DNA of 35,213 nt. Source: a bacterium (GTDB lineage Bacteria; Hydrothermota; UBA3073; JACQXS01; JAQTXJ01). The notes beneath the pieces were generated by a model. That model saw only the letters and a program-made list of their open reading frames with translations, did not search any database and was not told the origin of the DNA. The stretch is taken from contig JAQTXJ010000021.1 in assembly GCA_028688815.1 (NCBI GenBank), positions 1-35,213 of the forward strand. The letters are read 5' to 3'. A program made the translations under genes and the position numbers. Shown in pieces: positions 17,198-25,661 of the stretch; the stretch's first letter is position 1, and each line of letters begins with the position of its first letter.

Positions 17198-18631
17198 TTA
17201 CTTCATCAGAATTAACTTTTTTGTCTCCTTGTGGTTGCCTGCCATAAGTCTCACAAAATAAATTCCTGTCTTTAGTTCTTTTGCATTCAAAGTAATACCA
17301 TAACTTCCAGCTTCTTTATCCTCATCAACTAATGTCTTTACACAACTTCCTGAAATATCATAAATCACCAATGAAACTTTACCCGTAATCGGAATTTGAT
17401 AACTGATAACAGTTGACTTTACAAACGGATTTTGACTTGCCCTGAGCGTAGTCGAAGGGTTTTTGATGTTTGATTTTTCTTCTATACCTACACTTCCCGA
17501 AGAATCAGTTTTTACAAGGTATACATCGCGAGCACTTACGCTATCTAAATATGCCCACCCTGCAATAACATATCCGCCGTCTTTAGTTTGTTGAACCGAA
17601 TGGCCACTACTGTTTTTATCAAAAGTATTTGTCCATAGGGTATCCCCTAAGGAATCAGTTTTTATAATATATTCATTAAGAGGACTCATAATGTCTTGAT
17701 TTTCAAACTGTGTTTCTCCTGCAATGATATACCCACCATCTTTAGTTTGTTGAACTGAATAACCATTTTTATAGTGATAAATATACGTACCGAATCTTCT
17801 TGTCCATAGAGTATCCCCTGAGGAGTCAGTTTTTATAAGACATACGGCAGTATACCAGCCATTCATACATTCTACCGTTCCTGCAATTATGTACCCGCCA
17901 TCTATCGTTTGTTGAACTGAATTACCACAATTACCAAAATCTACAACAATAACTCTTGTCCATAAAGTATCCCCTAAAGAATTTGTTTTTATAAGCGCAA
18001 CCCCATTGCCTGTAATTATATATCCGCTATCCTGTGTTTGTCGGACTGAATACCCATAATCGTAACCGCTACTACCAAAAGTTCTTGTCCATAAAGTATC
18101 TCCCGAGGAATCGGTTTTTACAAGATATACATCTGCATAACCTGCGCCATAAGAGTATGTATACCCTGTAATTATATACCCGCCATCCATTGTTTGCTGA
18201 ACCGAATAACCACAATCCTTATTGTTCCCACCAAAGGTTTTTGTCCATAAAGTATCACCTGAAGAATTTGTTTTTATAAGATATACATCTGAATCTCCTT
18301 CACCAAAGGAACTTGTACTCCCTGCAATGATATACCCGCCATCTTTAGTCTGCTGAACTGAATTGCCTTTATCATCACCACTGCCACCAAAAGTCTTTGT
18401 CCATAGCGTATCTCCCGAGGAATCCGTTTTTACAAGATATACATCATAACTACCTGCGCCAAAAGATTCTGTATACCCTGTAATTATATACCCGCCATCG
18501 GTAGTCTGTTGAACTGACATTCCTTCATCAAAATTACTCCCACCAAAAGTCTTTTGGAATGTCATAATTGCATACGTTTCGGACGCAAAAAACATTACAA
18601 AAAATATAAAATATCTCATCTTTATCTTCAT
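17198..18631 (-). CDS. Secreted repeat protein (predicted propeller) with T9SS sorting domain
   Basis: This 477-residue protein has a signal peptide (1-21). Seven repeats of about 50-60 residues follow, each with DGGYIITGYT, YLVKTDSSGDTLW and TFGGSGDD-like segments and a VQQT ending. The pattern is that of surface beta-propeller repeats common in Gram-negative candidate phyla, and seven units would close one propeller. Residues about 395-477 are a type A C-terminal sorting domain (VISYQIPITGKVSLVIYD, GIYFVRLMAG, KKLILMK), so it should leave the cell by type IX secretion. The linker just before the sorting domain carries a 20-base palindromic-type repeat at 17440-17459. Adhesion or binding is likely, but no catalytic residue set is seen. 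Confidence 0.85.
   Translation of the reverse strand: MKIKMRYFIFFVMFFASETYAIMTFQKTFGGSNFDEGMSVQQTTDGGYIITGYTESFGAGSYDVYLVKTDSSGDTLWTKTFGGSGDDKGNSVQQTKDGGYIIAGSTSSFGEGDSDVYLIKTNSSGDTLWTKTFGGNNKDCGYSVQQTMDGGYIITGYTYSYGAGYADVYLVKTDSSGDTLWTRTFGSSGYDYGYSVRQTQDSGYIITGNGVALIKTNSLGDTLWTRVIVVDFGNCGNSVQQTIDGGYIIAGTVECMNGWYTAVCLIKTDSSGDTLWTRRFGTYIYHYKNGYSVQQTKDGGYIIAGETQFENQDIMSPLNEYIIKTDSLGDTLWTNTFDKNSSGHSVQQTKDGGYVIAGWAYLDSVSARDVYLVKTDSSGSVGIEEKSNIKNPSTTLRASQNPFVKSTVISYQIPITGKVSLVIYDISGSCVKTLVDEDKEAGSYGITLNAKELKTGIYFVRLMAGNHKETKKLILMK
17440..17459 (-). repeat. Dispersed-repeat insertion in the linker of a T9SS-cargo gene
   Basis: On the plus strand the element is ccctgagcgtagtcgaaggg. I recall it as a common intergenic motif in many genomes. 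Here it is in frame and encodes part of the linker before the sorting domain. Confidence 0.6.
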
Positions 18632-18711
18632 AATATCTCCGCTAACCTGAACTTTTTTAAGGGTTAGACCATAGAATATTTCTTAATAATTTCTTGTCAA
18701 CTCAAAAATTT

Positions 18712-20025
18712 CTATGTATTCTTCCCTTTATCAATAATCACACCGCACGGCGTCCATCCATTTAAACCGGTTATTTTTACTTTTACTATCTCTCCGGGCA
18801 GAGTTTTACCCTCAACTACCACAATCTTATTTTGTTTAGTTTTCCCGCGCCAACCATTGTTTTTCCTGCCTTTATACTCAACCAACACCTCTTGAATCGT
18901 CCCAATAAGCTGTTCGTTCTTAATACGGATTATCTTATGCTGTATCTCTATCAACTCCGCAAGCCTTTTTGCCTTTACCGACTCAGGGATTTTAGGTTTT
19001 AAGTTATATGCCGACGTCCGCTCCCTGTCCGAATACTTAAACATATACGCAAAGTCAAACTGTATTTCTTTCATTATCTCCATAGTCTCTTGAAAATCCT
19101 CGTCCGTTTCGCCCGGGAATCCTACTATAATATCTGTAGTTAATGAAATATTGGGTATCTTTTCCCTTGTTTTAGAAATTAACTCCATATACCTTTCTTT
19201 TGTATACTTACGGTTCATCTTCTTTAGAATCTTATTGCTCCCTGACTGAAGCGGCAAGTGTATCCACTTGTATATATTTTCACCCTCCGCTATTACGTCA
19301 ATTAATTTTTGAGTAGTGTAATAAGGGTGCGAAGTAAAAAAGCCAAGTCTTGAGACAGAAGTTTCGGATACCATCTTTAATATACCCGGAAAATCAACCT
19401 TGCTGTCATCATATTGGTTTACGGATTGCCCTAATAATATAATTTCTTTTATACCTTTTTTTAACAACCCTCTTACTTCATTTAGAATATCTTTTGAGGA
19501 ACGCATCTGAAGCCCAACTCTCACATAAGGGACAATACAGTAAGTGCAAAAGTTTTCACACCCCCGCATAACAGGCACAAATGCGCTAACGCTATTATCC
19601 TGCCTTGCGTATACCCCCTCATAAAGAATGGTTTTTTCTTTTTTTATCACCATGGCTAAACTGTCTAAACTATCTAAACCATCTATAATTCTTGGAATTT
19701 CTTCATAATTATCCGGTCCAACCATAAAATCCACGCCTTTTATTTTTTCTCCTTTATCAATAAGATTTTGAGCCATACATCCAACAAGTCCGATAATCAA
19801 ACCAGGTTTGTCTTCGCGTAATCGTTGTAAGTCACCTGTCCTTCCTACTACTCTTTGTTCGGCGTGTTTTCTGACACTGCAGGTATTCATAACAATAATA
19901 TCCGCCTTGCTTTCATCCTTCACTTCTTTATACCCTTCTTTAGATAAAATCTCGGCAATCAATCTTGAGTCATATTCATTCATCTGACAACCATAAGTCA
20001 GTAGATAGAAACTCTTTTTCTTCAT
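18712..20025 (-). CDS. miaB: tRNA-2-methylthio-N6-isopentenyladenosine synthase
   Basis: This 437-residue methylthiotransferase adds a methylthio group to i6A37 of tRNAs reading U-initial codons. The N-terminal UPF0004 domain has the auxiliary-cluster cysteines Cys13 (TYGCQMNEYDS), Cys49 (NTCSVR) and Cys83 (VGCMAQ). The radical SAM motif RGCENFCTYC has Cys156, Cys160 and Cys163. LPLQSGSN and TTDIIVGFPGET follow, and a C-terminal TRAM domain (about 370-435) binds tRNA. The linker (residues 116-124) is made of three near-identical tripeptides encoded by a 9-base repeat at 19654-19680. The conserved RGRE/SR segment after the cluster is altered to VPYVRVGLQMRSS. Both are noted under findings. MiaB is preferred over MtaB or RimO because of GCQMNEYDS. 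Confidence 0.93.
   Translation of the reverse strand: MKKKSFYLLTYGCQMNEYDSRLIAEILSKEGYKEVKDESKADIIVMNTCSVRKHAEQRVVGRTGDLQRLREDKPGLIIGLVGCMAQNLIDKGEKIKGVDFMVGPDNYEEIPRIIDGLDSLDSLAMVIKKEKTILYEGVYARQDNSVSAFVPVMRGCENFCTYCIVPYVRVGLQMRSSKDILNEVRGLLKKGIKEIILLGQSVNQYDDSKVDFPGILKMVSETSVSRLGFFTSHPYYTTQKLIDVIAEGENIYKWIHLPLQSGSNKILKKMNRKYTKERYMELISKTREKIPNISLTTDIIVGFPGETDEDFQETMEIMKEIQFDFAYMFKYSDRERTSAYNLKPKIPESVKAKRLAELIEIQHKIIRIKNEQLIGTIQEVLVEYKGRKNNGWRGKTKQNKIVVVEGKTLPGEIVKVKITGLNGWTPCGVIIDKGKNT
19654..19680 (-). repeat. Three 9-base repeats inside miaB
   Basis: On the plus strand the units are ggctaaact, gtctaaact and atctaaacc. Being a multiple of three bases, they stay in frame and encode GLD-SLD-SLA in the interdomain linker. 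The same unit occurs at 7643-7669. Confidence 0.8.
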
Positions 20026-20159
20026 ATTTTAATACCTACCCTTAATCCCTCATCTTGACAAGTTATTTTTTCACCCCTTTCTAAAACACTATAATTATCA
20101 ACATTTTTCGACTCGCACCCATTCAATTTCCGCTTTTAAAAGCTCAATCCAACCCAACA

Positions 20160-20195
20160 AAATCTTGTTGACAAGATTTATATTTTTGGTATCCT
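20160..20195 (+). promoter_or_regulatory. Promoter-like site A with overlapping operator-like palindrome
   Basis: ttgaca (20168-20173) is followed after 16 bases by tatcct (20190-20195). A perfect 8-4-8 inverted repeat, aaatcttg-ttga-caagattt (20160-20179), covers the -35 box, so a repressor could bind there. It is placed 5' of the 16-pair hairpin. Confidence 0.45.
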
Positions 20196-20232
20196 ACATA
20201 TAATTAATTTTGGGTTGTTGTGTTATCTGAAC

Positions 20233-20273
20233 TCTGCCTTGGGACGAAATTATCACGTTCGTTTCAAGGCAGA
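20233..20273 (+). promoter_or_regulatory. 16-base-pair hairpin in the aldolase leader
   Basis: 5' arm 20233-20248 pairs with 3' arm 20258-20273 around a nine-base loop; all 16 positions pair, two as G-U. No T-run follows, so it is not a standard terminator. It is a candidate mRNA leader structure or small RNA. I do not recognise a known riboswitch. Confidence 0.5.
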
Positions 20274-20368
20274 TGCTTTAAATCCCCTCTTTAAAAGAAA
20301 AAAACTCTCTCTCGTTTCCACAAAAATACCGATTTTTTACCCTGAAAACAGACCTTCATAAAATATTA

Positions 20369-20396
20369 TTGACAAGACTTGCAATTTGATTATCTT
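20369..20396 (+). promoter_or_regulatory. Promoter-like site B of the aldolase gene
   Basis: ttgaca (20369-20374) with a 16-base spacer and tatctt (20391-20396). Its layout and part of its spacer match site A. It lies about 115 bases before the start codon. Confidence 0.5.
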
Positions 20397-20442
20397 AAAA
20401 AACATATTATATAGTTTTCTACTATATATTTCTTTCATGTAG

Positions 20443-20462
20443 GGACTTGATTTATCAAGTCC
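20443..20462. repeat. GTAGGG-type hairpin, copy 2
   Basis: Perfect 9-base arms ggacttgat/atcaagtcc around tt, preceded by atgtag. It falls in the aldolase leader between site B and the ribosome site. Confidence 0.65.
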
Positions 20463-20510
20463 AGTTTGTTAAATATGAAATAGAATCTTACTATTTAGAC
20501 AGGAGGAAAA

Positions 20511-21896
20511 ATGAAATATGAAAGCGTTAAAGAGTTAAAAGACTCTCTTAAAGGCGTAGTGGAATTCGGCAACAATATTAAAACAAAAGTATTGGATATC
20601 AAAAAATTACAAGAAAAAGTCATAGATAGATTGGTTTTTAACGCCACCCTTAATGAAGACAATAACATAAAAGATGCATCAAGATACCTTATCACTGAAA
20701 TTGCCGATTCTCTTGGCATTAAACCTGCATCAATCCAACGTATATATGAACTTATGGGCGAAGGAAAACTCGACGGACTTACTGTCCCGGCTACCAATAT
20801 CAGAGGGCTAACCTATGATGTTGCAAGAGCTATGATACGTTCTGCAATAAAACTTAATGCAGGCGCTTTCATCTTTGAAATAGCCCGCACTGAAATTGAA
20901 TACACAAAACAAAGACCTTCCGAATATACAACAGTAATTTTAGGAGCCGCAATAAAAGAAAATTATCTTGCGCCGGTATTTATTCAAGGCGACCATTTTC
21001 AGGTAGGATTAAAAAAATATCAACTCGACCCCACTCAGGAAGTTAATGCCGTAAAATCCCTTTCCAAAGAAGCAATCGAAGCAGGATTTTACAATATTGA
21101 CATAGACACGTCAACCCTTGTTGATTTATCCAAAAAAGACATAGATGAACAACAAAGACTTAATTCCGAAACTGCAGCAGCACTTACTACTTACATTAGA
21201 ACTCTTGAACCTAAAGGCGTTACAATATCCGTTGGTGGCGAAATTGGAGAAGTCGGCGGAAAAAACAGCACTGTAGAAGAATTTCGTTCTTATATGAATG
21301 TTTATAAAAAGGCACTCAAAGAAAGTCTTAAAGGAATTAGTAAAATAAGCGTCCAGACCGGAACTACACACGGCGGCATTCCTATGCCGGATGGATCTAT
21401 CGCTAAAGTAAAATTAGATTTTCAGGTATTGGAAGATATTGCAAAAGTATCAAGAAAAGAATACGGTTTGTCAGGAACGGTTCAACACGGGGCTTCTACA
21501 CTTCCCGATGATGCATTTGACAGGTTCCCTCCTACCGGAACATCAGAAATACACCTTGCAACAGGTTTCCAGAATATGATATTTGATAGCGAATATTTTC
21601 CTTCCCAGTTAAGAGATAAAATCTACAACCATCTTGAAGAAACCAATCCAAACGAGAAAAAACCCGACCAGACAAGAGAACAGTTTATCTACAAAATGAG
21701 AAAAAAGGGATTTGGACCGTTTAAAAAAGAACTATGGGATATCCCCGAAGAAAATAAAAAGAAAATAAGGGATGCCCTTGAGGCAAAATTTGACTTACTC
21801 TTCACAAAACTAAACATTCAAAATACACTTGAAATTGTAAAAAAATACGCTCTTACTTCGGAAGTAATAAGAAAAATACCCGATACTCTTTTATAG
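20511..21896 (+). CDS. Class II (metal-dependent) fructose-bisphosphate-type aldolase
   Basis: This 461-residue protein has the class II aldolase barrel. The catalytic Asp161 and zinc ligand His162 are in FIQGDHFQV; Glu244 and Glu247 in GGEIGEVGG fit the second metal-ligand loop; His287 (GTTHGG) and His326 (VQHGAST) complete the zinc site. NIDIDTSTLVD (195-205) is typical of the phosphate and substrate strand. It is about 100 residues longer than standard FbaA proteins, with an extra N-terminal helical region (1-90) and a longer C-terminus. It most likely cleaves fructose-1,6-bisphosphate, supported by the PFK gene nearby; tagatose-bisphosphate remains possible. Translation starts at ATG 20511 after a strong aggagg. 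Confidence 0.8.
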   Translation: MKYESVKELKDSLKGVVEFGNNIKTKVLDIKKLQEKVIDRLVFNATLNEDNNIKDASRYLITEIADSLGIKPASIQRIYELMGEGKLDGLTVPATNIRGLTYDVARAMIRSAIKLNAGAFIFEIARTEIEYTKQRPSEYTTVILGAAIKENYLAPVFIQGDHFQVGLKKYQLDPTQEVNAVKSLSKEAIEAGFYNIDIDTSTLVDLSKKDIDEQQRLNSETAAALTTYIRTLEPKGVTISVGGEIGEVGGKNSTVEEFRSYMNVYKKALKESLKGISKISVQTGTTHGGIPMPDGSIAKVKLDFQVLEDIAKVSRKEYGLSGTVQHGASTLPDDAFDRFPPTGTSEIHLATGFQNMIFDSEYFPSQLRDKIYNHLEETNPNEKKPDQTREQFIYKMRKKGFGPFKKELWDIPEENKKKIRDALEAKFDLLFTKLNIQNTLEIVKKYALTSEVIRKIPDTLL

Positions 21897-21908
21897 GATA
21901 ACTCGTAG

Positions 21909-21953
21909 TATTTTATAAGTAATGCTTTCAATATTTTATACGTTATACTTTCA
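21909..21953. repeat. Tandem 22-base direct repeat in a short gap
   Basis: Two copies, 21909-21930 and 21932-21953, share tattttata and ctttca and differ at four positions. They lie between the aldolase and PQQ-propeller genes. Confidence 0.5.
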
Positions 21954-21987
21954 CAACTATATAAAAAAAGCTTTTTGGGAATAGAAG

Positions 21988-24333
21988 ATGAAAAAATATT
22001 TTTTACTTCTCTTTGTAATTTTAGCCACGACAAGCAAAATTGGCATTAGTTTTGCAGAAGGTTATGAAAACAAAAAAGGGCTTGCAAATAGTCCATGGCC
22101 AATGTTTCATCATGATTTGCAACATACAGGACGAAGCCCATACAAAGGGCCCACAACCCCAAACATTAGATGGTCTTATATAACAGGATATCCTGTCTAC
22201 TACTCTTCCCCAACTATAGGAACAGATGGGACTTTATATGTTGGGGGAAACAGCACTTACAAGCTTTACGCAATAAACTCGGATGGTTCTCTTAAATGGT
22301 CGTATCCAACCGGCAGCGTAAATTCTTCCCCAGCAATAGATTCAAGTGGAACTATATATGTCGGGTCGGGGGATTACAAGTTTTACGCAATAAACCCGGA
22401 TGGTTCTCTTAAATGGTCATACTCAACAATATTTGGGATATTCTCTCCGGCTATAAGTTGTGATGGAACTGTATATATGGCATCCTATTATACATTTTAT
22501 GCGCTCAATCTCGACGGTTCACTTAAATGGTCATTTACAACACCGGGATATCAAATAGAATCTTGTCCAGCTATAGGAACAGATGGAACTATATATCTAT
22601 CAGCAGGAATAGATGGAAAAATTTATACACTAGACCCAAATGGCTCTCTTAAATGGTCATTTACCTTGGATGGGAATAACGTAACCGACCCATCAATAAG
22701 TTCAGATGGAACTATATATGTGGCAGATTGTTTTAACAAACTTTATGCGCTAAACCCAAATGGTTCTCTTAAATGGTCATATGTAACAGGAGGCGACATA
22801 ACATCTTCTCCGTCAATAGGTTCAGATGGTACTATATATGCAACATCACAAGACCACAAACTTTATGCGATAAACCCAAATGGTTTAGTTAAGTGGTCAT
22901 TTACAACAAATAGTTATATATATGGTTCATCAGTAATAGGCTCGGATGGAACTATATATTTTGGGTCAAATGACAGCGCACTTTATGCAATAAACCCGGA
23001 TGGTTCTATTAAATGGTCGATTAAAACAGGATGTGGTATAGGGGCTTCCCCATCAATAGGCTCGGATGGAACTATATATATAAGCACATTTATGGGGAAA
23101 CTTTGTGCAATAGATGGTTTTGGTATTATTTCTCCAAAAGGTGGAGAGGTCTACATAGGCGGTTCAATTCATAATATTATCTGGTGGTGTGAAAATTCAA
23201 CTACATTAGACCACTACAGATTACTCTATTCTATTGATGGTGGCAAGACATATCCCGATACGATTGTTGATAATATTATTAATACGGACACCTCTTATCT
23301 TTGGACAGTACCTTTTGTAGATTCCTCAACCTGTAGGGTAAAGATTCAACTGTTGGATAATACGAATAATATTATATCTGATGCCGTAAGCGATAGTAAT
23401 TTTAAGATACAAACTTCCTTGACAGTGACAGCCCCTAAAACTAGTGATATATTGCCGGGCAATTCGCTCCAAAATGTGACATGGTCAGTAGTTGGACAGG
23501 ACTTTGGAAATTATAGATTACTCTATACAAAAAATGCTACTGGTTGGATACAGAATCCGTTAAAATTATCTTCACCTCATCCATATACGAATAATTATGA
23601 TACTACATGGGTAATATCTTGCCCTGGAGCACAAAACATACGTCTTCATTTTGATACGCTTAATACAGACTCTGCACATGATATTGTGTATATTTATGAT
23701 AAAAAGGATAGTCAAATTGTTACATACGACAATGTAAAAAGGAGATTCTGGACACCGGTAATTCCGGGAGATACTGCTAAGATACGGCTTGTTACGGATA
23801 CCAATACACAAGGATATGGTTTTGATGTTAGTGGATATATGGTTCATTGTGTAGGAAGTGAAAATTATTTGGATACTATAGTAAATATGATTAGCCCTGA
23901 CAGTGTATCTTATCCTTGGTATGTGCCGAATGGGACTTTTTTAGCTTGCAAGGTAAAAATTCAAATGCTTAATTTGTCAAACAATGTTATTTGCGAAGGG
24001 AAAAGTGGTTGTTTTTCAATAATAGAAACAGGAGTAGAAGAGAAGAATACAAATTATACCCAATCTGTAATTCATAATCCACAATTAGAATTTCTTCGAA
24101 ACCCAGTTTTTCAGTTAGTAACTATTACTTACCAGATACCAGTAAAAAGTAAGGTTTCGTTATGCATTTACGACATTTCAGGCAGGAAGGTAAAGACATT
24201 AGTAAATGGGGAAAAAACCGCCGGGAGTTATAGTCTTAATTTCAATACAAAGGAATTAACAACTGGAATTTATTTTGTGAAATTGATAGCCGAAAATTAT
24301 AAAGATACAAAAAAGTTGATTTTTATGAAATAG
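21988..24333 (+). CDS. Secreted PQQ-like propeller protein with T9SS sorting domain
   Basis: This 781-residue protein has a signal peptide (1-23). WPMFHHDLQHTGRSPY (about 37-52) is the usual start of PQQ-like propeller proteins. Eight blades of about 40 residues follow, each with SDGTIYV and LYAINPDGSLKWSYTT patterns. Residues about 380-680 hold two Ig-like or sandwich domains, each with WWxxE or WSV followed by a V-I-S-DAV style strand. The last 80 residues form a type A sorting domain (TYQIPVKSKVSLCIYD, GIYFVKL, KKLIFMK). Binding of PQQ is not implied; this repeat class is mostly structural. Its place between two glycolytic genes does not suggest a metabolic role. The eight blade-encoding units are highly similar in DNA, so copy number may be error-prone in assembly. 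Confidence 0.85.
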   Translation: MKKYFLLLFVILATTSKIGISFAEGYENKKGLANSPWPMFHHDLQHTGRSPYKGPTTPNIRWSYITGYPVYYSSPTIGTDGTLYVGGNSTYKLYAINSDGSLKWSYPTGSVNSSPAIDSSGTIYVGSGDYKFYAINPDGSLKWSYSTIFGIFSPAISCDGTVYMASYYTFYALNLDGSLKWSFTTPGYQIESCPAIGTDGTIYLSAGIDGKIYTLDPNGSLKWSFTLDGNNVTDPSISSDGTIYVADCFNKLYALNPNGSLKWSYVTGGDITSSPSIGSDGTIYATSQDHKLYAINPNGLVKWSFTTNSYIYGSSVIGSDGTIYFGSNDSALYAINPDGSIKWSIKTGCGIGASPSIGSDGTIYISTFMGKLCAIDGFGIISPKGGEVYIGGSIHNIIWWCENSTTLDHYRLLYSIDGGKTYPDTIVDNIINTDTSYLWTVPFVDSSTCRVKIQLLDNTNNIISDAVSDSNFKIQTSLTVTAPKTSDILPGNSLQNVTWSVVGQDFGNYRLLYTKNATGWIQNPLKLSSPHPYTNNYDTTWVISCPGAQNIRLHFDTLNTDSAHDIVYIYDKKDSQIVTYDNVKRRFWTPVIPGDTAKIRLVTDTNTQGYGFDVSGYMVHCVGSENYLDTIVNMISPDSVSYPWYVPNGTFLACKVKIQMLNLSNNVICEGKSGCFSIIETGVEEKNTNYTQSVIHNPQLEFLRNPVFQLVTITYQIPVKSKVSLCIYDISGRKVKTLVNGEKTAGSYSLNFNTKELTTGIYFVKLIAENYKDTKKLIFMK

Positions 24334-24370
24334 AATTTATTATACAACGTATCGTTAGGAGGATACTTCT

Positions 24371-25627
24371 ATGTCAAAAAATTATAGAAAAACATTAGCC
24401 ATAGTAGTCGGTGGCGGGCCTGCTCCCGGAATAAATGGTGTAATCAGCGCTGCTACCATTGAAGCAATAAATAATGGGGTAAAAGTAATCGGTATTTATG
24501 ATGGATTTAAATGGCTTGTAAACAAAGATACCAGTTATATCAAAGCATTAGAAATAGCCGATGTTTCCAGAATACATTTTATGGGTGGTTCTATTATCAG
24601 AACATCCAGAGAAAACCCCACTAAAAGCCCGGAGAAAGTTAAAAACGTTGTCAAAGCTCTGGAAGAGCTAAAAGTTGACTACTTAATCACTATCGGTGGA
24701 GACGATACCGCATTTACATCAAGCACTATTGAAAGAGAATCCAAAGGGAAAATTAAAATCGCCCACGTGCCAAAAACTATTGATAACGACCTGCCTCTCC
24801 CGGGATGCCAATCTACTTTCGGTTACCAGACGGCAAGACATATCGGGACGTCTCTTGTCCAGAATATAATGGAAGACTCTAAAACTACTGGAAGATGGTA
24901 TTTTGTTATATCAATGGGAAGAAAAGCCGGACACCTTGCTCTTGGAATAGGAAAAGCAGCAGGCGCCACATTGACCATTATTGGTGAAGAATTCAAAGGG
25001 AAATATGTCAGTTTAAAACACCTTTGCGATATTATTGAAGGCGCTATAATTAAACGAAAAAGTATGGGAAGGAGTGACGGCGTAGCCGTTCTGGCAGAAG
25101 GATTAATGGAACGATTTGACCCCGAAGAAATAAAGAAACTCGGGAATGTTGAACTGGATGAGTTTGACAACATACGAATGTCCGAACTTGACTTAGGGAA
25201 AATATTGAAAAATGAAATAAAAAAACGATTTGAAGAAAGAGGTCAAAAAATCGCTACACCTGTAACAAAAGATATCGGTTACGAATTAAGATGCGTCTCC
25301 CCTATACCTTTTGATAGCGAATTAACAAGAGATTTAGGATTTTGTGCAGTAAAGTTCTTATTAAATGGAGGCTCAGGAGCATTAATTAATGTACGGGAAA
25401 ATAAAGAACCACCTATACTACTGAAAAACATCATAGACCCCGGTACCGGTAAAATAAAAGTAAGGTATGTAGATACTACTGCAGAATCTTACGAAGCTGC
25501 TCTCCACTATATGATAAGGCTAAAACCGGATGATTTTGAAGATAAAGAACAATTGGAAAAACTTACAAAAACTGCCAACCTTACACCTGCCGAATTCATA
25601 AAGAAATTCAAATATCTGGTAGAATAA
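24371..25627 (+). CDS. PPi-type 6-phosphofructokinase
   Basis: This 418-residue enzyme phosphorylates fructose-6-phosphate. GGGPAPGINGVI (14-25) starts the fold. GGDDT (109-113) has Asp in place of the Gly used by ATP enzymes (GGDGS). PKTIDND (134-140) has Lys135 in place of Gly, with the catalytic base at Asp138, and MGRKAGHLA (182-190) follows. Both the GGDD and PKT residues mark pyrophosphate use, so I call it PPi-dependent, reversible and active in both glycolysis and gluconeogenesis. A strong aggagg precedes the ATG. It belongs with the aldolase gene 2.5 kb upstream in one pathway, although a secreted propeller gene separates them. Confidence 0.92.
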   Translation: MSKNYRKTLAIVVGGGPAPGINGVISAATIEAINNGVKVIGIYDGFKWLVNKDTSYIKALEIADVSRIHFMGGSIIRTSRENPTKSPEKVKNVVKALEELKVDYLITIGGDDTAFTSSTIERESKGKIKIAHVPKTIDNDLPLPGCQSTFGYQTARHIGTSLVQNIMEDSKTTGRWYFVISMGRKAGHLALGIGKAAGATLTIIGEEFKGKYVSLKHLCDIIEGAIIKRKSMGRSDGVAVLAEGLMERFDPEEIKKLGNVELDEFDNIRMSELDLGKILKNEIKKRFEERGQKIATPVTKDIGYELRCVSPIPFDSELTRDLGFCAVKFLLNGGSGALINVRENKEPPILLKNIIDPGTGKIKVRYVDTTAESYEAALHYMIRLKPDDFEDKEQLEKLTKTANLTPAEFIKKFKYLVE

Positions 25628-25661
25628 CAAAAAATTCTTTACTCGTACAGTTTAATAGAAT

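Larger units (their letters stand above)
20026..20510. other. 485-base leader between miaB and the aldolase gene
   Basis: No ORF is convincing here. The plus strand carries three TTGACAAG sites (20055, 20168, 20369), an operator-like palindrome (20160-20179), a 16-pair hairpin (20233-20273) and a small hairpin of GTAGGG type (20443-20462). These are listed separately. No tRNA or standard ncRNA could be recognised. Confidence 0.5.

Noticed and set aside
20200-20330. Riboswitch, 6S RNA or tmRNA in the aldolase leader
   Set aside because: Only the 16-pair hairpin is clear; no conserved core of a known family could be recognised.
22201-23110. CRISPR-like array
   Set aside because: The periodic DNA is the coding repeats of the PQQ propeller, with no constant direct repeat and variable spacer pattern.
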